From: Pseudovibrio sp. Tun.PSC04-5.I4
GTDB lineage: Bacteria; Pseudomonadota; Alphaproteobacteria; Rhizobiales; Stappiaceae
DNA length: 64,000 nt
Direction of reading: 5' to 3'
NCBI RefSeq assembly: GCF_900104145.1
Contig: NZ_FNLB01000006.1
Coordinates: 765,001-829,000 of the forward strand
Shown piece by piece: positions 8,413-17,388 of this stretch; position 1 is the first letter of the stretch, and each line of letters starts with the position of its first letter. Made by a program: the position numbers and the translations under genes. The notes beneath the pieces are model-generated. The model had not been told where the DNA came from. It saw only the letters and a program-made list of their open reading frames with translations, and did not search any database.

Positions 8413-10764
8413 ATGCCTTTATTTGGTGTCGAGGCAACGTTTTGGGCGCTACTAGCTCCTTTTGTTGCTGCAGCGCTTAGCCCATTTTTGACGAGAAGTT
8501 TAAAACACAACGCTTCATGGGTTTTGGCTATATTCCCTGCGTTGATTTTCCTTCAGTTTCTGTCATTTGTTCCAGATGTCGCAAACGGGCAAACATACAA
8601 GGCAAGCCTTGAATGGGTTCCTTCATTCAATGTGAATTTTTCCATTTACCTTGATGGACTGTCAGTGGTGTTCGCTCTGCTGATCTCGGGAATTGGCACA
8701 TTCATCACTCTGTATGCAGGTGGCTACCTTAAGGGGCATCAAAACCTCGGGTCATTCCTGTCCTACCTTTTCCTCTTTATGGGCGCCATGCTTGGCGTGG
8801 TGGTTTCTGACAACGTCATTACCCTGTTTATTTACTGGGAACTGACGTCAATCACTTCGTTCTTGTTGATCGGTTTCGACCATTTGAAAAAAGCCTCACG
8901 TCGGGCTGCAGTTCAGGCACTTATTATTACGGGTGGCGGTGGGCTGGCGTTGATGGCAGGGCTGCTTCTGGCTGGATTTGTGGGCGGCAGCTTCGAAATG
9001 AGCGAGTTGCTTAATTCAGGAGACGTCCTTCGCGACAGTGCTTACTATACACCAATCTTCATATTGGTGGTTTTAGGCGCATTCACCAAATCAGCTCAGT
9101 TCCCATTCCATTTCTGGCTTCCCAACGCCATGGAAGCTCCAACCCCTGTTTCAGCCTACCTGCATTCCGCGACCATGGTGAAAGCAGGTGTTTACCTGCT
9201 GATGCGTATGCATCCGGTTCTTGGAGACACAGAGCTTTGGATGACGGTGCTGCCGGTGTTTGGTGGGATCACTCTGATTGTTGGTACCGTTTTAGGGATC
9301 CGGCAGACAGATTTGAAGCTTGTTCTGGCTTACACGACAGTGGCCTCGCTTGGCCTTCTGGTCATGCTGATAGGGACATCCGACCCGATCGCTATTCAGG
9401 GAGCCGCTGCATACTTGTTCGCTCACTCACTCTTCAAAGGCTCACTGTTTATGATGGTCGGCACTGTCGATCATGAAGCTGGCACAAGAGACCTAACCAG
9501 AGTAGGGGGCCTGTTTTCCGCCATGCCGGTAACAGCGATAGCCGCTATCCTTGCTGTTTTGTCCATGGCAGGCCTTCCGCCGTTTATTGGGTTCATTGCC
9601 AAGGAAGTGCTTTATGATGGCACATGGCATGCTGTAAATGGCGGGTTGTTGACTGGTGTTGCAGTTCTCGGCAACGCTATGATGTTTGCGCTTGCAGCAA
9701 CAGTGGCAATCAAACCGTTCTTCGGTGCAAAAGTTAAAACACCGAAAGTCGCCCATGAGGGGCCGATCTTACTAATAGCCGGGTCAATTACTCTTGCAGT
9801 CATAGGCGCTGTTGCAGGCCTTTTTGTCTCCCCCGTCGGACAGGAATTCTTGTCACCTATGACCTCTTCCATTTTGGGGGAGCCATTTGATGCGTCGATG
9901 CACTTGGTGCCGACAAGTTTGTCACCAGCGCTTTATCTGTCACTCACGACAGTTGGCTTAGGTCTATTGATCCTCATGTACATGGATAAGCTTCGGCCTA
10001 TTGTGGCGGAGGTTTTGCGTGCAATTGGATGGGGACCTGACAAAGGCTTCGATCAGGCAGTGGATGCTATTGTTCGCTTTGCGACTGCAGTAACTCAAGG
10101 TGTTCAGACTGGGAACATGGTCACCTATATGCGGGTAACGTTCTCGGTGATCGCTCTGGCACTGATCATTCCAATGACTTTAAGTGGAAACTGGCCTGCT
10201 CTAGAGGGTATTGGCAGCCTCTATGCTTACGAATGGTTTATCATCGCCATGGTTGTGATCGGTGTTTATGCCGTAGTGACAGCGACATACCGGGTGACCG
10301 CGATTGTTCTCCTTGGCATTCAGGGTTTTGCTGTCGCACTGATTTACCTTCTCTTTGGTGCACCTGACTTGTCCTTCACTCAGTTCATGGTTGAGACATT
10401 ATCAGTGGTTATTCTGGCTCTTGTAATGACCAGGTTGAACCTGAAACCGACAGATGCAAGGTCATCTAGAGAAAAGATATTCGATATCAGTCTTGCCGTT
10501 ATCTGCGGTACTGGCATCAGCATGCTGCTTATGACAGTTGTACAGATTCCGTTTGACCCGACACTGTCGGAGTTCTTCACTCAATACAGTCGAACCATCG
10601 CGCATGGGCGAAACATCGTAAACGTTATTCTCGTGGACTTCCGAGGCTTTGATACGATTGGTGAGATTTCCGTTGTCATGGTCACAGGTCTGGCGGTTTT
10701 AGCCCTCATCAGAGTGCGCCCTAAATCCAAAACGAAAACAAAGACTGAGGGCAATCGCTCATGA
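8413..10764 (+). CDS. mrpA: Mrp antiporter subunit A
   Basis: Largest subunit of the Mrp multi-subunit Na+(K+)/H+ antiporter in the inner membrane. At 783 residues it combines a NuoL-like antiporter module and the C-terminal MbhD/MbhE-like region (GAPDLSFTQFMVETLSVVIL, about residues 650-770). The key glutamate of the first module is E143 in YWELTSITSFLL. MrpB is a separate gene, which puts this operon in the unfused (group 1) arrangement rather than the fused PhaAB form known from Sinorhizobium. First gene of a seven-gene operon; the next start overlaps this stop by 4 bases. Confidence 0.95.
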   Translation: MPLFGVEATFWALLAPFVAAALSPFLTRSLKHNASWVLAIFPALIFLQFLSFVPDVANGQTYKASLEWVPSFNVNFSIYLDGLSVVFALLISGIGTFITLYAGGYLKGHQNLGSFLSYLFLFMGAMLGVVVSDNVITLFIYWELTSITSFLLIGFDHLKKASRRAAVQALIITGGGGLALMAGLLLAGFVGGSFEMSELLNSGDVLRDSAYYTPIFILVVLGAFTKSAQFPFHFWLPNAMEAPTPVSAYLHSATMVKAGVYLLMRMHPVLGDTELWMTVLPVFGGITLIVGTVLGIRQTDLKLVLAYTTVASLGLLVMLIGTSDPIAIQGAAAYLFAHSLFKGSLFMMVGTVDHEAGTRDLTRVGGLFSAMPVTAIAAILAVLSMAGLPPFIGFIAKEVLYDGTWHAVNGGLLTGVAVLGNAMMFALAATVAIKPFFGAKVKTPKVAHEGPILLIAGSITLAVIGAVAGLFVSPVGQEFLSPMTSSILGEPFDASMHLVPTSLSPALYLSLTTVGLGLLILMYMDKLRPIVAEVLRAIGWGPDKGFDQAVDAIVRFATAVTQGVQTGNMVTYMRVTFSVIALALIIPMTLSGNWPALEGIGSLYAYEWFIIAMVVIGVYAVVTATYRVTAIVLLGIQGFAVALIYLLFGAPDLSFTQFMVETLSVVILALVMTRLNLKPTDARSSREKIFDISLAVICGTGISMLLMTVVQIPFDPTLSEFFTQYSRTIAHGRNIVNVILVDFRGFDTIGEISVVMVTGLAVLALIRVRPKSKTKTKTEGNRS

Positions 10765-11180
10765 ATACGCTCATATTCAGAACTGTCGCCCCGTACTTGA
10801 CAGCGTTGACAATGCTGTTCTCCATATTTGTTTTGTTGCGCGGACATAATGAGCCGGGTGGCGGGTTTATTGGCGGACTAATCGCTGTGTCCGCTTTTGC
10901 AATCTACGGTATCGCTTGCGGTGTTTCAGCTGTTCGCAGGGCAATGAAGTTCCACCCGATGTCGATTGCAGCTTCCGGCCTGCTTCTGGCTGTACTTTCC
11001 GTACTGCCAAGCCTTTTTCTTGGAAAAGCTGCAATGACGAGCCAGTGGTTAGCAGTCCCGGTTTTGGGAACTGTCGTTGACTTGTCTACCCCGTTGTTCT
11101 TTGACGTTGGCGTATATCTGGTTGTTGTCGGGGCGATTTCCTCAATTGTTCTTTCTCTGGAAGAAAGGGCGACAGACTAA
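10761..11180 (+). CDS. mrpB: Mrp antiporter subunit B
   Basis: 139-residue membrane subunit with about four hydrophobic helices. The MnhB signature LLRGHNEPGGGFIGGL is visible at residues 26-41. It is needed for assembly of the antiporter complex. ATGA overlap with mrpA and a one-base TAATG overlap with mrpC indicate translational coupling. Confidence 0.94.
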   Translation: MNTLIFRTVAPYLTALTMLFSIFVLLRGHNEPGGGFIGGLIAVSAFAIYGIACGVSAVRRAMKFHPMSIAASGLLLAVLSVLPSLFLGKAAMTSQWLAVPVLGTVVDLSTPLFFDVGVYLVVVGAISSIVLSLEERATD

Positions 11181-11557
11181 TGGAAACGCTTTTTGCAGTT
11201 CTTGTCGGGATTTTGTTTGCAGGCTCAATTTACCTGATGCTTTCGCGCAAGCTTGTTAGAATTTTGCTCGGCATTGCCATCCTTGGCAACGCTGTGAATC
11301 TTCTGATCTTTACGGCTGGGCGGCTGACACGTGATGTCCCACCAATCATTCCGTTAAACAGTTATCTTCCAGTTGAAGCAACGGCAAACCCGCTGCCACA
11401 AGCGCTGGTGCTGACCGCAATCGTAATCTCGTTCTCGTTTCTGGCGTTCTTTTTTGTGCTTGGATATCGCGCCTATCAGGAACTGGGAACCGATGATCTG
11501 CTGGAAATGCGTGTTGCAGAACCGGAAGAACACACAGAACCGCCGCTGGGGTACTAA
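11180..11557 (+). CDS. mrpC: Mrp antiporter subunit C (NuoK-like)
   Basis: 125-residue subunit homologous to NuoK of respiratory complex I, with three hydrophobic helices. The conserved stretch GNAVNLLIF and the PLPQALVLTAIVIS block are typical of MrpC. It begins on the TAATG of mrpB and is followed by mrpD after four bases. Confidence 0.94.
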   Translation: METLFAVLVGILFAGSIYLMLSRKLVRILLGIAILGNAVNLLIFTAGRLTRDVPPIIPLNSYLPVEATANPLPQALVLTAIVISFSFLAFFFVLGYRAYQELGTDDLLEMRVAEPEEHTEPPLGY

Positions 11558-11561
11558 GTAA

Positions 11562-13148
11562 ATGGCTGGAACGAAACCTGCATACGATATCGCGGCGGCG
11601 ATGATTACCGAGGCTGTACCTCTTGCAGACTGGTTATTGGTAACGCCGATCTTGCTCACAATGGTGGGTGGTGCAATCTCCATTATGCTCCGCAAAAAAT
11701 CTGCGGTTCAGCCATGGATCGCTATTGCAATCATTTCCCTTGTGGTTTTATCGAACATCGCGCTCTTGAACCATGTTCTACAAAATGGCGTCGTGACGAT
11801 GGTCATGGGCAACTGGTTGCCGCCATTTGGTATTGCATTTACTGCAGATGCTTTAGGTGCTTTGCTTGCATTGACCTCTTCAGTCGCAACCCTTTGTGTG
11901 GCTATCTTCGCAATGAGTTCCATTGCTGCCAATGAGCGGCGCTACGGATTTTATCCCTTCTTGCTGATGTTGTTATGTGGCGTCACAGGTGCCTTCCTGA
12001 CAGGTGATATCTTCAACCTCTACGTCTGGTTTGAAGTCCTGTTGATCTCGTCCTTCGGTATGCAGATCCTAGGAAACGAAAAGGGTCAGATTGACGGCGC
12101 TATTAAATACGCGGTTCTGAACCTCATTGCGACAACCCTGTTCCTGGCAACAACCGGCTTGCTCTACGGGTTGGTTGGCACGTTGAACATGGCAGATATC
12201 GCTATTAAGGTGAAGGCACTGGATAGCTCCGGCCCTGTGCTTGGCCTTGCAACGCTTTACTTCCTTGCCTTCGCTATGAAAGCTGCTGCGTTTCCAGTCA
12301 ACTTCTGGCTTCCTGCATCCTACCATACTCCGCGACTGGTGGTTGCGGCGATCTTTGCAGGTCTCCTAAGTAAGGTTGGTATTTACGCGCTTCTCAGAGT
12401 GATGGTCCTTTTGATGCCTGAAGGACGTGAATGGTTGTCCTCCCTGATCGGCATTGTAGCCATTGCAACGATGATAACCGGTTCTCTTGGCGCATTGGCC
12501 CAAACTGATATCCGCCGTTTGATGGGATACCTTGTTATCGCTGGGATCGGCGCCATGCTTGCAGGCATTGCCGTGGGGTCGGAAACTTCCATCTCCGGTG
12601 CAATCTTCTACTCAATGCATTCAGTCCTGATCATGACGGCACTGTACTTGTTGGTGGCCTTCATGTTCCAGATGAGCGGCACATTCTCACTGCGTGAAAT
12701 CGGTGGGCTCTATGCAAGGACACCACTTGGTGCAGCTATAGCTCTCATCCTGTTGCTTGCTGTCGCAGGTTTGCCGCCGTTCTCCGGGTTTTGGGCGAAA
12801 CTGTTGCTTGTTGCAGGAGCGTTGGAAGCGGACCGCGGATGGGTCGCAGCTGGTATCCTGATTTCAGGTTTGCTGACGACCATCGCTGTGGGACGTCTTT
12901 GGATCTTTGCCTTCTGGAGAGGCGGCAATGAGCATACCGTGGATGGAATTCAAGCGCTTCCGATTGCTGGTAGTGCGGAGGCCTCAGAAGTTTCAACCTC
13001 TGTTTGGTTGCCACTTGTTGTCTTGACAGGTTTGATTGTCGCAATTGGACTTCTTCCAGAGGGAGTGATGAGGATAGCAGATGTTGGCGCAAAAACTCTG
13101 ATCGATCCGGCTGCCTATATCGGTTCTGTCTTTGGAGGTACCCAATGA
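11562..13148 (+). CDS. mrpD: Mrp antiporter subunit D
   Basis: 528-residue NuoM/NuoN-like proton-pumping subunit with about 14 membrane helices. E158 in VWFEVLLISSFG is the conserved helix-5 glutamate of this antiporter fold. It works with MrpA to exchange cations for protons. Its stop is overlapped by the mrpE start (ATGA at 13145). Confidence 0.94.
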   Translation: MAGTKPAYDIAAAMITEAVPLADWLLVTPILLTMVGGAISIMLRKKSAVQPWIAIAIISLVVLSNIALLNHVLQNGVVTMVMGNWLPPFGIAFTADALGALLALTSSVATLCVAIFAMSSIAANERRYGFYPFLLMLLCGVTGAFLTGDIFNLYVWFEVLLISSFGMQILGNEKGQIDGAIKYAVLNLIATTLFLATTGLLYGLVGTLNMADIAIKVKALDSSGPVLGLATLYFLAFAMKAAAFPVNFWLPASYHTPRLVVAAIFAGLLSKVGIYALLRVMVLLMPEGREWLSSLIGIVAIATMITGSLGALAQTDIRRLMGYLVIAGIGAMLAGIAVGSETSISGAIFYSMHSVLIMTALYLLVAFMFQMSGTFSLREIGGLYARTPLGAAIALILLLAVAGLPPFSGFWAKLLLVAGALEADRGWVAAGILISGLLTTIAVGRLWIFAFWRGGNEHTVDGIQALPIAGSAEASEVSTSVWLPLVVLTGLIVAIGLLPEGVMRIADVGAKTLIDPAAYIGSVFGGTQ

Positions 13149-13624
13149 ACAACCAGATATTTCTTATGAATCTGCTACTGGCTGCAGCATGGGGTGCTGT
13201 TACCGGTTCATTCTCGCCGCTCAATCTGATTTTTGGATTTTTGCTGGCAACGCTGGCGTTGTTCCTGATCCGCGAACAGGTCTCGTATAAAGAGTATGTT
13301 CAACGGGCAGGGAAAATTCTCCATCTTGCTGCGAGCTTCTTTACGGAACTGGTATTATCTTCCTGGCGGGTGTTGATGATAGTCATCCAGCCAAAAATCA
13401 AACTACAACCAGGTATTATCGCAGTTCCGCTTTCCGTTTCTGAGGACTTCGAAATTACTCTCCTTGCCAATATGGTGACACTTACCCCTGGTACGCTGTC
13501 AGTGGACGTCTCAGAGGATCGGAAGGTCCTGTTTGTGCACTGCCTGAACGTGCCAGATCCGGAAGAAACCATCAATGACATTAAAAATGGCTTTGAGCGC
13601 CAGATACTGGAGGCGTTTCGATGA
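13145..13624 (+). CDS. mrpE: Mrp antiporter subunit E
   Basis: 159-residue membrane subunit with an N-terminal pair of helices and the conserved segment PGTLSVDVSEDRKVLFVHCL of MrpE/MnhE. The start is the ATG overlapping the mrpD stop by 4 bases; longer in-frame extensions lie inside mrpD and are rejected. It is required for complex stability in studied systems. Confidence 0.93.
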   Translation: MNNQIFLMNLLLAAAWGAVTGSFSPLNLIFGFLLATLALFLIREQVSYKEYVQRAGKILHLAASFFTELVLSSWRVLMIVIQPKIKLQPGIIAVPLSVSEDFEITLLANMVTLTPGTLSVDVSEDRKVLFVHCLNVPDPEETINDIKNGFERQILEAFR

Positions 13625-13977
13625 CCAGTTTTGAAGTTTTTGCGGCAGATTTTCTCTATGCGTGCGTAAGTATTGCTTTGTTCATTCTGGGGCTGACGTT
13701 CTTGCTTATCGTGTATCGGATCATCAAAGGCCCGACCTTGCCTGACCGTATTGTGGGCTTGGATCTGCTTGTTGTTGTCGCAATAGGCCTGATAGCAACA
13801 GTTGGCGTTGGATCTTCATATACGCTTTATATTGATATCTCGCTGGCACTCGGTTTGGTTGGCTTTCTGGCAACAGTTGCATTCGCAAGGTTCCTTCTCA
13901 ACAAAGGGCAAGCCAAAGACGCTATTATGATGCATGAAATTGAAGGGTCTAATGATCTGGAGGAAATGGACAAATGA
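13621..13977 (+). CDS. mrpF: Mrp antiporter subunit F
   Basis: 118-residue subunit with three hydrophobic helices. KGPTLPDRIVGLDLL is the MrpF/PhaF signature. Both ends overlap neighbours by an ATGA. The C-terminal tail is acidic (NDLEEMDK). In characterised systems MrpF contributes to the cation translocation route. Confidence 0.93.
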   Translation: MTSFEVFAADFLYACVSIALFILGLTFLLIVYRIIKGPTLPDRIVGLDLLVVVAIGLIATVGVGSSYTLYIDISLALGLVGFLATVAFARFLLNKGQAKDAIMMHEIEGSNDLEEMDK

Positions 13978-14333
13978 CAGCTTTCATCTCGATCATCACA
14001 GGCATCATGCTCATCATCGGCGCAACCTTTGCAGCCGGTGCTGCATTGGGCATTAACAGGCTACCAGACGTCTATACGCGCATGCATGCTGCGTCTAAGG
14101 CGGGTACATTGGGCTCCGGCCTGATGGTGCTGGCACTGGGGATCTATTCTCAGCAGTGGGATGATTTTATGCGTGCAGTTGCAACTGTATGTTTCTTCCT
14201 GCTGACCGCTCCTGTATCTGCACATCTGATTGCCAGAGCAGCATATGTGGTTGGATACAAACCTTGTGAAGAAACTAAATTGGATGAGTTAAGAGTGGCG
14301 AGGAAAATACCAGATCAGCCTACATCAAAATAA
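13974..14333 (+). CDS. mrpG: Mrp antiporter subunit G
   Basis: 119-residue last subunit with three helices. INRLPDVYTRMHAASKAGTLGSG is the MnhG/PhaG signature (residues about 27-49). Closes the seven-gene operon. No terminator is evident directly after the stop; a weak 7-base AT-rich inverted repeat lies at 14362-14377. Confidence 0.93.
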   Translation: MTAFISIITGIMLIIGATFAAGAALGINRLPDVYTRMHAASKAGTLGSGLMVLALGIYSQQWDDFMRAVATVCFFLLTAPVSAHLIARAAYVVGYKPCEETKLDELRVARKIPDQPTSK

Positions 14334-14792
14334 GATGTCAGCCTTAATCAAGGTTTATGGGCTTTAATCAATTAAAGAAGTCAAAAATAATCGACAATGC
14401 CCCGTGGTAATGTGTTCAACTAGAACTGTGGTTCTACAGGTAACGCCTTGCCATCAGCTGGTTGCGCAGTACAGTCACATTCAATTATCTGTACATTGAA
14501 ACATGCAGTTTATCTAGTTTACTTCTATGATTTCTCAAGTTTGCCGGAAGTTTGTAAGGTCCTTCTAAATTACAATGCACAAAAAAGCATAGTAAAGCTG
14601 CGTTTTCTTGTCGATTTTAACTTGTTATCCTTATTTCTTGTCTCTATAAAAGCCATCTATGGTTTTACTTGTTCAGAGTCGAAGCTTTACTAGCATAAGT
14701 ATGGATCTGAGTTTCGATCTAAGGATTGTAATATAGATCCGCTAATGAACAAGAATACGACTGAATTTAGATCCCAAGATGACAGGTTAGAG
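14334..14792. other. AT-rich intergenic region before mucR
   Basis: About 460 bases without a convincing gene. It contains a weak inverted repeat CTTTAATCAATTAAAG at 14362-14377 after mrpG. An 81-codon frame at 14448-14693 has no ribosome site or recognisable sequence. The AT-rich 3' half fits a promoter region of a mucR gene, since MucR proteins bind AT-rich DNA and control their own genes, but no defined box is claimed. Confidence 0.5.
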
Positions 14793-15209
14793 ATGAGCGA
14801 GATCCCTGCAGAAAATAATTTAATGGAACTGACTGCTGATATCGTGTCGGCCTATGTTGGTAATAACACTGTGGCCTCCGCTGATTTGCCTGTGCTGATC
14901 AACGACGTTTACGTCGCTCTGCAGAAAACCAGCGGTGACCTTTCCGAGCCAGAGCCAGAGCCACTTAAGCCTGCTGTGCCGATTAAGAAGTCTGTCACGA
15001 ACGATTACATCATCTGTCTTGAAGATGGTAAGAAGTTCAAATCCTTGAAGCGTCACCTTCGTACGCATTACGATATGACGCCAGAAGAGTACCGCGAAAA
15101 GTGGGGTCTTCCTTCCGATTACCCTATGGTTGCTCCTCATTATGCAGCAGCTCGCTCTGAGCTTGCTAAAAAGATGGGCCTCGGCCAGCAACGTAAACGC
15201 GTTAAATAA
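14793..15209 (+). CDS. mucR: MucR/Ros family zinc-finger transcriptional regulator
   Basis: H-NS-like global regulator of alphaproteobacteria affecting exopolysaccharide, motility, cell cycle and often GTA-type or virulence genes. The N-terminal helix NLMELTADIVSAYVGNN matches the family oligomerisation start. The prokaryotic zinc finger spans about residues 75-92 with C75, D78, H88 and H92 (CLEDGKKFKSLKRHLRTH), followed by MTPEEYREKWGLPSDYPMVAP. I choose the ATG at 14793 (138 residues) because it gives the usual MSE start and has an AGG 7 bases upstream; an in-frame ATG at 14745 adds 16 residues without a ribosome site. A strong terminator follows. Confidence 0.93.
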   Translation: MSEIPAENNLMELTADIVSAYVGNNTVASADLPVLINDVYVALQKTSGDLSEPEPEPLKPAVPIKKSVTNDYIICLEDGKKFKSLKRHLRTHYDMTPEEYREKWGLPSDYPMVAPHYAAARSELAKKMGLGQQRKRVK

Positions 15210-15227
15210 GTTTGGACAAATGTCCGC

Positions 15228-15262
15228 AAAAAAGCCAGCCTCATTTGAGGCTGGCTTTTTTT
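15228..15262 (+). terminator. Strong intrinsic terminator after mucR
   Basis: AAGCCAGCCTCA pairs perfectly with TGAGGCTGGCTT across a 2-base loop, flanked by A and T runs. It begins 18 bases after the mucR stop. Confidence 0.93.
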
Positions 15263-15666
15263 ATTCCCGTTCCGACAATATTATTCCCCACTCATTCGAT
15301 GGATTTAATTCAAAGACTTGATCTCTATGAATGTTGGATGTGTGCAACAATTATGTAAATAATAAAGGGTAAATTTTACTCAGCAATTTTCAGAGCATAG
15401 TTTGAAATCATCATCAAATTAGGTTGATGTGATCTTTTTACGCGTACCGAATAATATGAATTACCTCAAAAATATAAGCAATTATATAGCAATTTGGAAA
15501 TTGTTGTTTCAACAATTGTGTCTGTTTGCTTGATCAGGCACCTCTTTGATTTTGCAAAAATTGTGTTTTGCTCAACATACCTCTCAATCTTATCCCCCCT
15601 GACTTCCGCCAAGGCAACAATCAGTTGTTCTGAGATGATTACCAATCAGTTCATCGGAGTGATTTT
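15263..15666. promoter_or_regulatory. AT-rich leader with inverted repeat before the DnaA-like gene
   Basis: A 404-base gap. It holds AATTGTTGTTTCAACAATT at 15499-15517, a perfect inverted repeat with 8-base arms and a 3-base centre. TTATCCCCC at 15591-15599 differs by two bases from the DnaA-box consensus TTATCCACA. The gap is otherwise AT-rich with no supported gene. Regulatory function is an inference. Confidence 0.35.
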
Positions 15667-16110
15667 ATGCCTAGATTATCTGAGGGAGAAGGGTCCGCAA
15701 TGTCGAGAGGTCCGCGAACTGGAGAGCAGAAGTTGCCACCGAGAGGACATAAGCCCTTAACGGCAGTTGACTGGATGGCCACGGGACGGGTCGCGTTGGC
15801 ATTTGGGCTGAAGCCAGAAGAGATGCATTCCTCCTCGCGTGGGTATGCCACTGTTGCGAGGGCGCGTCAGGTTTCCATGTACATCCTCCATGTTTCAATG
15901 GGTATGACACTCTCTCAAGCTGGCGCGGTTTTTGACAGAGATCGCACCACAGCAGCTCATGCTTGCAGAGTAGTAGAGGACTTGAGGGACGACCCGGAAT
16001 TTGATGCGATTCTGACTGAGATTGAAGGACAGTTATCAGCATCTGTTGCCAGCGCGCGCATGTGTTCTTCGTTTAAGCAGGAGGCGATAGTAGATGCAAT
16101 TGGGGCATGA
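15667..16110 (+). CDS. Stand-alone DnaA domain-IV (DnaA-box-binding) protein
   Basis: 147 residues matching only the C-terminal DNA-binding domain of the replication initiator DnaA. The segment SSRGYATVARARQVSMYILH (about 56-75) and the signature DRDRTTAAHACRVVEDLRDD (about 90-109) are those of domain IV, which reads DnaA boxes. The AAA+ ATPase domain is absent, so it cannot act as an initiator itself. It might compete with DnaA or regulate genes; that is inference. GGAGTG lies just before the start. It overlaps the next gene by 17 bases, so the two are probably made together. Confidence 0.85.
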   Translation: MPRLSEGEGSAMSRGPRTGEQKLPPRGHKPLTAVDWMATGRVALAFGLKPEEMHSSSRGYATVARARQVSMYILHVSMGMTLSQAGAVFDRDRTTAAHACRVVEDLRDDPEFDAILTEIEGQLSASVASARMCSSFKQEAIVDAIGA

Positions 16111-16843
16111 AGAACAATTAGATATGATCAAGCTGTGCAAGCTACTCGCGGGGAGCAATTCCAAAAACCTGAAGGTTGAACAATGGCAACATACGATTTC
16201 TCCTGCATTAGCCATTGGATTTATTGAACCTCAGCAAAACCACTATCAGCTTACGTCCTCCGGTAAGCAATGGTTGAGGAAGATGCTGAGTTCAGGAGGA
16301 TTGGAGCTAAGTGAGGAAAAGTCTTGCGCAGTCCCTAGCAGTGCACCCGTATACAACACCGCAGAAAGCCCTCTTGCATGGCTTAGAAGCAGGAAAGATA
16401 GGAGCGGCGTCCCATTTCTTTCTGACAGGCAGTTTGATGCAGGGGAACGGTTACGAGAAGATTTTACCTATGCTCAGCTTCTGGGTAACGTCAGATCAAA
16501 TTGGAAGGCTGAGCAACTTTCCAGATCAACTGCAAAGCTTGATGATGTCACTGAGAGCGCTTACGACGCGCGAAGGCGCGTTGAAAAAGCAATGAATTCA
16601 GTCGGCCCTGAACTGGCTGGAGTTCTGCTGGATGTCTGTTGCTTCCTGAAGTCCCTAAGGAATGTCGAAAGCGAAAGGCAATGGCCCCAACGTACCGCAA
16701 AAGTTGTTTTGTGCTTGGGATTGGACCGGTTAGCAAACCATTACGGGTCATCACGCAACTGCGCAGTTGGGCCAGATAAAAGCCAACTAACCAGTTGGCA
16801 TGCTCTTGTTATTGAACCAGAGCAGCAGCCGCATCATCCTTGA
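16094..16843 (+). CDS. DUF6456 domain protein
   Basis: 249 residues. The C-terminal half (about 92-220) matches the conserved alphaproteobacterial DUF6456 region, starting SPLAWLRSRKD and continuing through AGERLREDFTYAQL, VTESAYDARRRVEKAM and GLDRLANHYG. The N-terminal 60 residues look like a winged-helix fold (LCKLL, ALAIGFIEPQQNHYQLTSSGKQWL). That combination suggests nucleic-acid binding, but no function is established to my knowledge. AGGAGG at 16079-16084 supports the ATG at 16094. Coupled to the DnaA-like gene by overlap. Its 3' end overlaps convergent sufE by 35 bases. Confidence 0.8.
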   Translation: MQLGHEEQLDMIKLCKLLAGSNSKNLKVEQWQHTISPALAIGFIEPQQNHYQLTSSGKQWLRKMLSSGGLELSEEKSCAVPSSAPVYNTAESPLAWLRSRKDRSGVPFLSDRQFDAGERLREDFTYAQLLGNVRSNWKAEQLSRSTAKLDDVTESAYDARRRVEKAMNSVGPELAGVLLDVCCFLKSLRNVESERQWPQRTAKVVLCLGLDRLANHYGSSRNCAVGPDKSQLTSWHALVIEPEQQPHHP

Positions 16844-17237
16844 TGCGCTGAACCATGGAACTCAATCCATTTGAGCGTTGCGGAGTAAGATGTTCTTTGA
16901 GACCGATCTTGCCAAAGATTTCTTCAAGATTGGTCTCAAGGATTCCCTTTGCAGACATGCCGGAATACTGTGCAAGAACAATGGCAACAAGACCGCGAAC
17001 GATGTGTGCATCGCTGTCGCCTTTATAAAACAGGATCGGGCCATTATCAGCGCCGCTCTGAATTTTTTTGGCCAGCCACACTTGCGAAACACATCCGTGA
17101 ACGCGATTTTCTTCGTTGCGTTCTTCTTCGGTCAGTGGCGCAAGCTCTCTACCCAGCTCAATGACATAGCGATAGCGGTCTTCCCAGTCGTCAAGGAACT
17201 CAAAACCTTCAAGGATATCGGCAATCGCAGTGGTCAT
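16809..17237 (-). CDS. sufE: SufE family cysteine desulfuration protein
   Basis: Accepts persulfide sulfur from the cysteine desulfurase SufS and passes it on for Fe-S cluster assembly. 142 residues is the usual length. The active-site Cys is C49 in VHGCVSQVW, and the block GLVAIVLAQYSGMSAKGI is family typical. Cytoplasmic. Other suf genes are not nearby. It is convergent with and overlaps the DUF6456 gene, and lies upstream of nothing else on its strand. Confidence 0.93.
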   Translation of the reverse strand: MTTAIADILEGFEFLDDWEDRYRYVIELGRELAPLTEEERNEENRVHGCVSQVWLAKKIQSGADNGPILFYKGDSDAHIVRGLVAIVLAQYSGMSAKGILETNLEEIFGKIGLKEHLTPQRSNGLSSMVQRIKDDAAAALVQ

Positions 17238-17388
17238 TATAGTGGTCTCTCGCTCAAGTATTTAAGTGCGTTTCTACCGCGGCTTCAGCACAGGGGCAAT
17301 AAGCTTATCTCTATAATATAAAACGGCCCACACTCCATAAAAGGGGCGTGGGCGTAAATGCCTCAAATAAGATTCTTCAAGCTTCGGT

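Noticed and set aside
14362..14377. CTTTAATCAATTAAAG as mrp terminator
   Set aside because: All-AT weak stem without a following T run.
14448..14693. 81-codon open frame after mrpG
   Set aside because: No ribosome site, no recognisable sequence and strong AT bias; treated as noncoding.
15591..15599. DnaA box at TTATCCCCC
   Set aside because: Two mismatches to the consensus; noted in the leader feature but not called as a site.
15494..15760. Open frame overlapping the start of the DnaA-like gene
   Set aside because: It covers the inverted repeat and overlaps a better-supported gene; no family resemblance.
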